Assembly (NCBI RefSeq): GCF_001643375.1
Contig: NZ_LSHB01000044.1
Span: 1 to 64,000 of the forward strand
Direction of reading: 5' to 3'
DNA from: Chryseobacterium sp. FP211-J200
GTDB taxonomy: Bacteria > Bacteroidota > Bacteroidia > Flavobacteriales > Weeksellaceae
DNA length: 64,000 bases
Both the position numbers and the translations under genes were made by a program. Below, piece by piece: positions 57,232-64,000 of this stretch (positions are counted from its first letter, which is position 1; the number at the start of each line of letters is the position of its first letter). The notes below the pieces were generated by a model. The model had not been told where the DNA came from. It saw only the letters and a list, made by a program, of their open reading frames with translations, and searched no databases.

Positions 57232-59849
57232 TATAAACTTTTCAGTTTTTCTTCTAAAAGAACAATTTTATCCTGCGCGTCTTTCTGTTTTTTACGTTCG
57301 ATTTCTACAACTTCTGGTTTTGCGTTGGCTACGAATTTCTCATTTGAAAGCTTTTTATCAACCGAAATTAAGAATCCTTTCAGATATTTGATTTCTTCTT
57401 CAGTTTTGATTTTTTCTTCTCCCAAATCAAGGTTTTCGCTTAATGGGATTGAGAATTCATTAGAACCAACCAAGAATGTGAAACTAGGTTTATCGGTTTT
57501 CTGGGCAAAATTGATTTCTGAAATATTGGATAATTTCTGAATTACCTCAGCATCTTTTAGTTCTGTCGCATTTGTGAAAACTTCCACAGATTCTCTTGGC
57601 GAAATTCCTTTTGATTGACGGTAATTTCTAACGCCGGAGATCACTTCTTTAGCAAAATCGAAATCTTTGATGGTTTGTTCATTATAACTTTCAGATTTTT
57701 TCTGTTGCGTGATGATCAGAGCTTCATCAATTTTTCTATCCGAAATCGACTGCCAAAGTTCTTCTGACAAGAAAGGCATAAATGGATGCAACAATTTCAT
57801 CAATTCCTCAAAATAAGCAATTGTTTTTTGGTAAACATCTTCACTAATTGCTTCGCCGAAATTAGGTTTTACAGCTTCAAGATACCATGAGCAGAAATCG
57901 TCCCAGATCAGTTTATAAACCAAATGCAATCCATCAGAAATCCTGAATTTCGAGAATTGATCTTCGATCTCGCCAACCGTTTTGTTCAATTGTTCGCCGA
58001 ACCATTCGATGGTTTGAAGGTCGTGGTTTTGCGCTTTGATAGATTCGTCTCGTTTCCAGCCTTGAATCAATTTGTAAGCATTCCAAATCTTCGTAGCGAA
58101 ATTTCTTCCCTGCAACATAAGATCTTCATCAAACAAAAGATCATTTCCTGCAGCGGAACTTAACAAACTTCCAACACGAACGCCGTCCGCACCATATTTC
58201 TCAATCAAATCGATTGGATCTGGAGAGTTTCCAAGTTGCTTGGACATTTTTCGTCTTTGTTTATCTCTCACGATTCCAGTGAAATAAACGTTTTTGAAAG
58301 GTACTTCTTGTCGGAATTCCAATCCAGCCATGATCATTCTGGCAACCCAAAAGAAAATGATATCCGGACCAGTTACCAAATCCGCAGTTGGATAATAATA
58401 ATTGATATCTTTGTTTTCCGGATCCAAAATCCCTTCAAAAACCGACATTGGCCACAACCAAGAGGAGAACCAAGTGTCAAGCGCATCTTCGTCCTGTTTA
58501 AGGTCAGAAGCTTGAAGTTGGGAGTTGGACGTTTTTTCTTGTGCTAATTTTACCGCATCTTCAATATTTTCAGCTACAACAAATTCATTTTCGCCCGTTC
58601 CGTAATAGAACGCCGGAATCTGTTGTCCCCACCAAAGCTGACGCGAAATGTTCCAATCGTGAACATTCTCCATCCAATGGCGATAGGTATTTTTGAATTT
58701 TTCAGGATGGAATTTGATTTTATCATCCATCACAACATCCAAAGCTGGTTTTGCCATTTCTGACATTTTAAGGAACCATTGAACAGAAATTTTCGGCTCG
58801 ATTACAGCGCCAGTTCTTTCAGATGTCCCCACTTTATTCACATAATCTTCCGCTTTTAGAAGAAGGTCTTTTTTTTCTAATTCCTTAGCTATTTCTTTTC
58901 TAACGGTAAATCTTCCTTGACCTTGATAATGCATTCCGTGTTCGTTCAGAACAGCATCGTTGTCCATAGAATCGATGATCGGCAAGCCGTGTCTTTGTCC
59001 GATTTCATAATCATTGATATCGTGAGCCGGCGTGATTTTCAACGCTCCCGTTCCGAATTCAATATCAACATAATCGTCCTCGATAATAGGAACTACTCTA
59101 CCAACGATTGGAACTATTACGTTTTTACCTTTCAGATGTTGATATCTCTCGTCATTCGGATTTACACAAACGGCAACATCACCGAAGATAGTTTCTGGAC
59201 GTGTCGTTGCAACAGTTAAGAAATCTTCTGTCCCTTCAATCTTGTATTTAAGATAGAATAATTTTCCATTTTGTTCTTTGAAGATCACTTCTTCGTCAGA
59301 AATATTGGTTTGAGCTTCCGGATCCCAGTTTACAACTTTATATCCGCGATAGATCAATCCTTTATTATAAAGATCAACAAAAACCTTGATTACTGATTTG
59401 GAAAGATTTTCTTCCATCGTGAATCTCGTTCTGTCCCAATCGCAAGAACAACCCAATTTTTTCAATTGTTCAAGGATGGTTCCGCCGTATTTTTCTTTCC
59501 ATTCCCAAGCGTGCTTCAGGAATTCTTCTCTGGTAATATCTTTTTTACTGATTCCCTCAGACTTCAGTTTCGCTACAACTTTCGCTTCTGTTGCGATAGA
59601 TGCGTGATCCGTCCCAGGAACCCAACAAGCATTGAAACCTTGCATTCTCGCTCTTCTGACCAAAACATCTTGGATCGTATTGTTCAACATGTGTCCCATG
59701 TGCAGGATTCCAGTCACGTTCGGGGGTGGAATTACAATCGTATAAGGTGGTCTGTCATCCGGCGTTGAGTGGAAATATTTGTTTTCCAACCAGAAGTCGT
59801 ACCATTTTTGTTCAGTTTCTTGTGGGCTATATTTGTCAGCGATCTGCAT
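57231..59849 (-). CDS. valS: Valyl-tRNA synthetase
   Basis: 872 residues. Class I aminoacyl-tRNA synthetase that charges tRNA-Val. The HIGH motif is PPPNVTGILHMGHMLNN (about 37-53), the editing (CP1) domain follows, and KMSKQLGNSPDPI (near 520) is the KMSKS motif. The C-terminal anticodon-binding domain and the charged coiled-coil tail (ERKKQKDAQDKIVLLEEKLKSL) are both present. Length normal. Its TATTTTTG promoter lies 22 bases upstream. Confidence 0.96.
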   Translation of the reverse strand: MQIADKYSPQETEQKWYDFWLENKYFHSTPDDRPPYTIVIPPPNVTGILHMGHMLNNTIQDVLVRRARMQGFNACWVPGTDHASIATEAKVVAKLKSEGISKKDITREEFLKHAWEWKEKYGGTILEQLKKLGCSCDWDRTRFTMEENLSKSVIKVFVDLYNKGLIYRGYKVVNWDPEAQTNISDEEVIFKEQNGKLFYLKYKIEGTEDFLTVATTRPETIFGDVAVCVNPNDERYQHLKGKNVIVPIVGRVVPIIEDDYVDIEFGTGALKITPAHDINDYEIGQRHGLPIIDSMDNDAVLNEHGMHYQGQGRFTVRKEIAKELEKKDLLLKAEDYVNKVGTSERTGAVIEPKISVQWFLKMSEMAKPALDVVMDDKIKFHPEKFKNTYRHWMENVHDWNISRQLWWGQQIPAFYYGTGENEFVVAENIEDAVKLAQEKTSNSQLQASDLKQDEDALDTWFSSWLWPMSVFEGILDPENKDINYYYPTADLVTGPDIIFFWVARMIMAGLEFRQEVPFKNVYFTGIVRDKQRRKMSKQLGNSPDPIDLIEKYGADGVRVGSLLSSAAGNDLLFDEDLMLQGRNFATKIWNAYKLIQGWKRDESIKAQNHDLQTIEWFGEQLNKTVGEIEDQFSKFRISDGLHLVYKLIWDDFCSWYLEAVKPNFGEAISEDVYQKTIAYFEELMKLLHPFMPFLSEELWQSISDRKIDEALIITQQKKSESYNEQTIKDFDFAKEVISGVRNYRQSKGISPRESVEVFTNATELKDAEVIQKLSNISEINFAQKTDKPSFTFLVGSNEFSIPLSENLDLGEEKIKTEEEIKYLKGFLISVDKKLSNEKFVANAKPEVVEIERKKQKDAQDKIVLLEEKLKSL

Positions 59850-59871
59850 GTCGTAAGTTATTTATAAGTTG

Positions 59872-59879
59872 CAAAAATA
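59872..59879 (-). promoter_or_regulatory. -7 promoter element for valS
   Basis: The minus-strand TATTTTTG matches TAnnTTTG, 22 bases before the valS ATG. The divergent DUF1573 promoter is 43 bases away. Confidence 0.55.
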
Positions 59880-59921
59880 AGATAATGTGAAAAAATTAAC
59901 ATCACATATTTAAATTATTTA

Positions 59922-59929
59922 TAACTTTG
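59922..59929 (+). promoter_or_regulatory. -7 promoter element for the DUF1573 gene
   Basis: TAACTTTG matches TAnnTTTG, 36 bases before the ATG at 59966. Confidence 0.55.
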
Positions 59930-59965
59930 TTACTTAAAAGTTTAATTATACTAAAACAAAAAAAT

Positions 59966-60454
59966 ATGAAAAAGATTCTTGCAGGATTATTTATGACAGG
60001 AGCTTTGGCTTTTGCATCTGCTCAAACTATCTCATTTGACAAAACAACTTTTGATTACGGAAATGTAAAAGCTGGAGCTGATGGTCACAGATTTTTCACT
60101 GTAAAAAATACTGGTGACAAGCCACTTATCATTAGTGAAGTGAAACCTTCTTGCGGATGTACAACTCCAGAATGGAGCAAAGACCCGATCTTGCCAGGTA
60201 AAACTGCTCAGATCAAAGTTGGATACAACACTGGGATCAAAGGTGCTTTCAACAAATTGATCGAGGTTTATTCTAATGACCCTGCAAACAACCGATCTGT
60301 ACTTTACATCAAAGGTAATGTTGAAGATGTTGCTGGCGTAAACCAAGAGGCTAAATTGACAGTTTCTTCTCCTGTAGCTACTGCCAAAGCACAACCCGCA
60401 GCTAAGTCTGTAAAAGTTGCCAAAACTGCTAAAAAAGTAGAAGCTGCACAATAG
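59966..60454 (+). CDS. DUF1573 domain secreted protein
   Basis: 162 residues from the ATG at 59966. Signal peptide KKILAGLFMTGALAFASAQ. The DUF1573 domain has its hallmark: KTTFDYGNVKAGADGHRFFTVKNTGDKPLIISEVKPSCGCTTPEW, with the PSCGCT motif. It is an Ig-like (ASH-type) fold on the periplasmic or outer side. The tail is alanine/lysine-rich (SPVATAKAQPAAKSVKVAKTAKKVEAAQ), unusual for the family and possibly a disordered or DNA/teichoic-like binding tail; that reading is speculative. Role unknown. Confidence 0.88.
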   Translation: MKKILAGLFMTGALAFASAQTISFDKTTFDYGNVKAGADGHRFFTVKNTGDKPLIISEVKPSCGCTTPEWSKDPILPGKTAQIKVGYNTGIKGAFNKLIEVYSNDPANNRSVLYIKGNVEDVAGVNQEAKLTVSSPVATAKAQPAAKSVKVAKTAKKVEAAQ

Positions 60455-60479
60455 TTAAAAAATCTACAAATTTATATTG

Positions 60480-60512
60480 CCGTCTCGTTTTCATAACGAG
60501 GCGGTTTTTTTT
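60480..60512 (+). terminator. Terminator of the DUF1573 gene
   Basis: CCGTCTCGTT (60480-60489) pairs with AACGAGGCGG (60495-60504), one G-T pair, followed by eight T. Confidence 0.8.
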
Positions 60513-60535
60513 ATATTTACATCAAATCAAATATT

Positions 60536-61414
60536 ATGGATTACAACTTCTCCGATGATTTTCTAATCAAAGAAAACTCAAAATTCGAGATTGGGAAACA
60601 TGAGACAAAATACAGCGGAAAGATCAACAAAGACGAGGCAAAACAGCTTTTGGAAATCGAAAAGGAAAAACTTCGACTGCTTCAGGAAAAACTCTATGCG
60701 GACGGAAGTCAATCTTTATTAATTGTTCTCCAAGCGATGGATGCTGCGGGAAAAGACAGTTTGATAGAACATGTTTTCGGCGGCGTAAATCCGCAAGGCT
60801 GCGAAGTGACCAGCTTCAAAAGTCCTAGCACCAAGGAATATTCTCACGACTTTATTTGGCGTCATTATATTGCACTTCCTGCAAAAGGCAAGATCGGAAT
60901 TTTCAACCGTTCTCATTACGAGAGTGTTCTCGTTTGCAAAGTTCACCCAGAATATAACCTCAGCGAAAAAACTTGGACCGATGTCAAACAATTTGATGAC
61001 AAATTCTGGGACAACAGATACGAAAGCATTAGAAATTTCGAAAAACATCTGGCAAACAACGGAACCAAAATCATCAAAATCTTCCTAAATGTTTCTAAGG
61101 AAGAGCAGAAAGAAAGATTCCTAGACAGAATCAAGGAAGAGGATAAAAACTGGAAATTTGCGGAAGGCGACCTTACAGAAAGAGGCTATTGGGACGATTA
61201 TCAGAAAGCTTACGAGCAAGCGATAAAAAAAACTTCGACCGAATCTGCACCTTGGTTTGTGATTCCAGCTGATCAGAAATGGTTTTCCAGAGTTGCTGCA
61301 ATCCAGATTATTATTGATAAGTTGGAAGAAATGGACCTAAGATTCCCCGAACTTTCCGGAAAAGAGAAAAAGGCTTTGGTTGATTCTAAAAATAAGCTGG
61401 AAAACGAGAAGTAA
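60536..61414 (+). CDS. Polyphosphate kinase 2 family protein
   Basis: 292 residues. Walker A-like SLLIVLQAMDAAGKDSLIEHVFGGVNPQGCEV (catalytic loop AMDAAGKDS) and the following lid residues WRHYIALPAKGKIGIFNRSHYESVLV (Walker B region with FNRSHYE) define PPK2. It moves phosphate between polyphosphate and nucleotides, making NTPs from NDPs or NDPs from NMPs. No other polyphosphate gene is nearby. The class (I, II or III) cannot be decided by eye. Cytoplasmic. Confidence 0.93.
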   Translation: MDYNFSDDFLIKENSKFEIGKHETKYSGKINKDEAKQLLEIEKEKLRLLQEKLYADGSQSLLIVLQAMDAAGKDSLIEHVFGGVNPQGCEVTSFKSPSTKEYSHDFIWRHYIALPAKGKIGIFNRSHYESVLVCKVHPEYNLSEKTWTDVKQFDDKFWDNRYESIRNFEKHLANNGTKIIKIFLNVSKEEQKERFLDRIKEEDKNWKFAEGDLTERGYWDDYQKAYEQAIKKTSTESAPWFVIPADQKWFSRVAAIQIIIDKLEEMDLRFPELSGKEKKALVDSKNKLENEK

Positions 61415-61424
61415 AATGATAAAT

Positions 61425-61561
61425 ATTTGGGCAGCTTATCAGTCCTCCGTTCCCAAACCTAACGGAGTGGTTCGACGAAGTCAATCTTTTTTGCAGACGA
61501 TTTCACTTCAAATACAACTTGAAGACCAAGCAAAAAAGGATTTCCACTCAGACCGGGCTGC
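61425..61561 (-). repeat. Dispersed structured repeat, type A, copy 7
   Basis: In minus orientation: GCAGCCCGGTCTGAGTGGAA at the start, CTGATAAGCTGCCCAAAT at the end, perfect inner CTTTTTTGC/GCAAAAAAG arms around an approximately 49-base loop. An insertion of about 28 bases (containing ACTTCGTCGAACCACTCCGT) splits the right arm between GATT and GGGAACGG. It lies between the PPK2 and RmuC genes, both plus strand. Confidence 0.8.
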
Positions 61562-61597
61562 GAGCAATACAATAGTTACAAATATCTCTAACAAATA

Positions 61598-62941
61598 ATG
61601 TTGACTTTATATATACTTTTTGGAATAATCATCGGTGCGGTTCTCGTATTTCTTTTAATGAAAGCCAGTTCCGTCAGCAAGAAAAACTTTGATAACGCCT
61701 ATGAAAAACTGATTCGGGCGCAGGAAAACGAACTCAACTATCAACAGAAAATTGAAGAACTGAAACTTTCCAATCTTGAATTGACGAAAGAAAATTCATT
61801 GATCCAAAAAAGTAAGGAAGAATTGCTTTTCACCAACGCGGAACTCAACGCACATTACAAAAACCTGCAGGAAAATCTAGAACATCAAAAAGAGGATTTT
61901 GTAAAACTTCAGGAAACAAACCGACTTCAGTTTGAGAAAACAGCGAATCAAATTCTGGAACAAAAATCTGAAAAGTTCACGCAACTCAATCAAAATCAGT
62001 TAAAATTAATTCTTGAACCTTTTCAGGAGAAGATCAACGAACTGAAAAATACAGTCAATGAAACTTACGACAAGGAATCCAAAGAGCGTTTTTCTCTTGG
62101 CGAAAAAGTGCGTGAACTGAAAGACCTGAACCAACAAATTTCCGAAGACGCCAAAAAGCTAACGCGCGCTTTGAAAGGCGAAAGCAAAACCCAAGGAAAT
62201 TGGGGCGAAATGATTTTGGAAAGTATTTTGGAGAAATCTGGATTGAGGAAAAATCAGGAATACTTTATGGAGCACGAACTCCGTGATGAAAATAACAAAG
62301 CCATCTTCTCCGAATTTTCCGGTAAAAAAATGCGTCCAGACGCGGTTGTAAAATATCCAGACAATAGAAATGTCATCATTGACAGCAAGGTTTCTCTCAC
62401 CGCTTTCGTAGAAATGACGGATGAAACGGATGCCGAAATTTTCACCATCAAACAGAATCAGCATTTGCAATCGGTTAAGAATCACATCGTGCAGCTAAGT
62501 CAGAAAGCTTATGATGATTTCGATAAATCCTTAGATTTTGTAATGATGTTTGTTCCAAGTGAAGCCGCTTATATGACGGCTTTGCAAACCGACCCCAATC
62601 TTTGGAATTTCGCCTATGACAAAAGGATTTTGTTATTGAGCCCAACCAATTTGATAACTTCTCTCAAACTGGTTCAAGACCTTTGGAAACGCGAACATCA
62701 GAATAGAAATGCGATGGAAATTGCAGACAGAGGTGCGAAATTGTACGACAAGTTTGTGGGATTTGTCGATAATCTGGAACGCATTGGGAAGAATATTGAC
62801 CAGGCGAAGAATTCTTACAATGATGCTTTCAAACAGTTGAGTTCGGGGAATGATAATTTGATCCTTCAAACTCAGAAGTTGAAAGGTCTTGGAATTAAGA
62901 ATAAAAAAAATCTTCCTCAAAGTTTGGGTGAGGAAGATTGA
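61598..62941 (+). CDS. rmuC: DNA recombination protein RmuC homolog
   Basis: 447 residues. One N-terminal membrane helix (LTLYILFGIIIGAVLVFLLM), a long coiled coil (about 30-190), then the RmuC nuclease-like domain: GNWGEMILESILEKSGLRKNQEYF, KKMRPDAVVKYPDNRNVIIDSKVSLTAFVEM (the D-x-K/PD-(D/E)xK-like strand), VMMFVPSEAAYMTAL and LLSPTNLITSLKLVQDLWKREHQN. RmuC limits inversions at short repeats in E. coli; the exact activity is unknown. The terminator hairpin overlaps the last codons. Confidence 0.92.
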   Translation: MLTLYILFGIIIGAVLVFLLMKASSVSKKNFDNAYEKLIRAQENELNYQQKIEELKLSNLELTKENSLIQKSKEELLFTNAELNAHYKNLQENLEHQKEDFVKLQETNRLQFEKTANQILEQKSEKFTQLNQNQLKLILEPFQEKINELKNTVNETYDKESKERFSLGEKVRELKDLNQQISEDAKKLTRALKGESKTQGNWGEMILESILEKSGLRKNQEYFMEHELRDENNKAIFSEFSGKKMRPDAVVKYPDNRNVIIDSKVSLTAFVEMTDETDAEIFTIKQNQHLQSVKNHIVQLSQKAYDDFDKSLDFVMMFVPSEAAYMTALQTDPNLWNFAYDKRILLLSPTNLITSLKLVQDLWKREHQNRNAMEIADRGAKLYDKFVGFVDNLERIGKNIDQAKNSYNDAFKQLSSGNDNLILQTQKLKGLGIKNKKNLPQSLGEED

Positions 62942-62949
62942 TTTTTTTT
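62909..62949 (+). terminator. Terminator overlapping the end of rmuC
   Basis: AATCTTCCTCA (62909-62919) pairs with TGAGGAAGATT (62929-62939), followed by GATTTTTTTT. The stem lies within the coding sequence and includes the first base of the stop codon. Confidence 0.8.
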
Positions 62950-63039
62950 AAATTTCCAGGTGTACAGGTCACCACTCTGTGGCTTTCTCTGAGGGAATGG
63001 AAAAACTTTTATAAAGCAAAGTTTGGATAACAAAACCCA

Positions 63040-63150
63040 TAGCCCCGATTGCAACGGCATCCTTTTTTGCTTTTTCACAAATCGTGTTTCTAAAACCAAA
63101 TGTGATTAAAGCAAAAAAGATATAGTGGAAAGCGGGATTAAGCTCCTAAA
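63040..63150 (+). repeat. Dispersed structured repeat, type B, copy 8
   Basis: TAGCCCCGATTGCAACGG at the start and GCGGGATTAAGCTCCTAAA at the end; AGC-CCCG pairs with CGGG-(ATTAA)-GCT. The inner CTTTTTTGC/GCAAAAAAG stem is perfect and caps a loop of about 41 bases. It fills the gap between rmuC and hemB, ending 4 bases before the hemB stop codon. Confidence 0.85.
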
Positions 63151-63154
63151 AAAT

Positions 63155-64000
63155 TTATCTGTTCAAAAGTTTTGCAACTTCGGGAGCGGCGTAGGTGAAG
63201 ATCATATCGGCACCGGCACGTTTGAAACTGGTCAAGCTTTCTATGAGAACTTTGTCGTTGTCCAGCCAGCCGTTTTGAGCAGCAGCTTTCAACATCGCAT
63301 ATTCGCCACTGACTTGGTAAACGGCAATTGGTTGCGTGATGAGTTCTCGGATCTTGGAAACGATGTCCAGGTAAGGCATTCCGGGTTTTATCATGATGAT
63401 GTCGGCACCTTCGTCCACGTCTTTCAAAGCTTCGTCTATGGCTTCACGGGAATTGTGGAAATCCATTTGGTATGTTTTTTTATCTGCCGGAATATCTTGA
63501 TTATCAACCGGCGCGCTGTCCAAAGCACTTCTGAAGGGTCCATAGAACGCACTTGCATATTTGGCGGCGTAGGACAAGATCCCAACATCCGTGAATCCGT
63601 TTTCTTCCAGACCTTCGCGCATCGCTAGAACTCGGCCATCCATCATATCGCTTGGTGCCAAAATGTCTGCACCAGCTTCTGCAAGGGAAACTCCCATTTT
63701 CACAAGTGCTTCTACTGTGGAATCGTTGTCTATCTTTCCATTTTTGATGATACCGTCGTGACCATAAATAGAGTACGGATCCAGGGCGACATCTGGCATA
63801 ATGATAATTCCAGGAACGGCGTCTTTGATTGCTTTTATAGCGTTCTGCATCAATCCGTTCGGGTTCCAAGCTTCTTTTCCGGTGTTGTCTTTTAGGTTCT
63901 CGGAAACCTTCATATAGAGATTGATGGCTTTGATTCCAAGATCATAATTTTCTTTGACAGTTTTGACCGTAAGATCTAAACTTTGTCTAAAAACGCCTGG
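63155..64000 (-). CDS. hemB: Delta-aminolevulinic acid dehydratase (porphobilinogen synthase), partial
   Basis: The 5' end lies beyond the window; 281 residues plus stop are visible. The frame continues upstream of the first internal ATG at 63913 to the window edge (PGVFRQSLDLTVKTVKENYDLG). It joins two 5-aminolevulinate molecules to make porphobilinogen for heme. MPDVALDPYSIYGHDG has aspartates where zinc enzymes have cysteines, as in magnesium/potassium-type HemB. SDMMDGRVLAMREGLE, YAAKYASAFYGPFR (first lysine) and IIMIKPGMPYLDIV (Schiff-base lysine) are the active-site blocks. Confidence 0.95.
   Translation of the reverse strand, partial: PGVFRQSLDLTVKTVKENYDLGIKAINLYMKVSENLKDNTGKEAWNPNGLMQNAIKAIKDAVPGIIIMPDVALDPYSIYGHDGIIKNGKIDNDSTVEALVKMGVSLAEAGADILAPSDMMDGRVLAMREGLEENGFTDVGILSYAAKYASAFYGPFRSALDSAPVDNQDIPADKKTYQMDFHNSREAIDEALKDVDEGADIIMIKPGMPYLDIVSKIRELITQPIAVYQVSGEYAMLKAAAQNGWLDNDKVLIESLTSFKRAGADMIFTYAAPEVAKLLNR

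Noticed and set aside
61380-61598. A short plus-strand frame between PPK2 and rmuC
   Set aside because: It lies almost wholly within the type A repeat copy 7 and encodes nothing recognisable.
1-64000. Search for tRNA, rRNA, insertion sequences, phage genes or toxin-antitoxin systems
   Set aside because: No transposase, integrase, cloverleaf or toxin-antitoxin pair could be recognised. The DUF4241 gene alone does not make a polymorphic toxin locus.

Overview
The window looks like chromosomal backbone of a Flavobacteriia bacterium, most probably family Weeksellaceae (Chryseobacterium/Epilithonimonas group). Support for this: AT-rich DNA without Shine-Dalgarno boxes; many genes preceded by the Bacteroidota -7 element TAnnTTTG; type IX secretion sorting domains on four secreted proteins; a LytS/LytT-type two-component pair; a YpdA-type reductase; LemA/TPM proteins. 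I see no rRNA, tRNA, CRISPR array, prophage, insertion sequence or replication origin. The assignment is inference from protein families and promoter type, not from a database search.

Layout. 0.1-8.2 kb: an ABC-F ATPase, a PH/SHOCT protein, a Crp/Fnr regulator, an AhpD-like protein, a pirin-type cupin, an exported intradiol dioxygenase and a LytS/LytT pair. 8.3-17.3 kb (minus strand): M3 peptidase, a Kef-like antiporter with its oxidoreductase, a LemA-TPM-TPM operon, MazG, and Pcm with a bPH protein. 17.4-26 kb (mainly plus): FabH with a FabI-like reductase, two Gfo/Idh/MocA oxidoreductases, an orphan Vsr endonuclease, 3-hydroxybutyryl-CoA dehydrogenase, a polytopic membrane protein and a small acidic protein. 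26-34.8 kb: a META lipoprotein, a T9SS substrate, a J-KTSC protein, and a TetR-controlled RND tripartite efflux operon whose regulator has a recognisable promoter/operator. 35-50.5 kb: RsmB, a 1,104-residue T9SS protein, ferredoxin reductase with ferredoxin, an M28 peptidase, a lipocalin, CbpA-CbpM, a frameshifted giant T9SS type B protein, and YpdA. 50.6-64 kb: L,D-transpeptidase, aldehyde dehydrogenase, HD and alpha/beta hydrolases, a PfkB kinase, ValS with a DUF4241 protein, a DUF1573 protein, PPK2, RmuC and a partial HemB.

The genes are mostly housekeeping, envelope and redox functions. Operons are tight, and one-base TAATG/TGATG overlaps recur. The signal the genes do not explain is a family of intergenic repeats. 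I count eight copies of about 85-140 bp in two sequence types (A and B) and in both orientations. They share one plan: a terminal stem with a 5-nt bulge, and an inner C(T)nGC/GC(A)nG stem capped by a highly variable loop. The two types carry matching changes on both sides of the terminal stem, and in one copy another short repeat sits in the loop. Several other short repeat families cluster at 19.3-20.9 kb. A perfect 44-nt palindrome next to a 16-bp hairpin (4.37-4.46 kb), and an A7-tract frameshift in the T9SS type B gene, also deserve attention.
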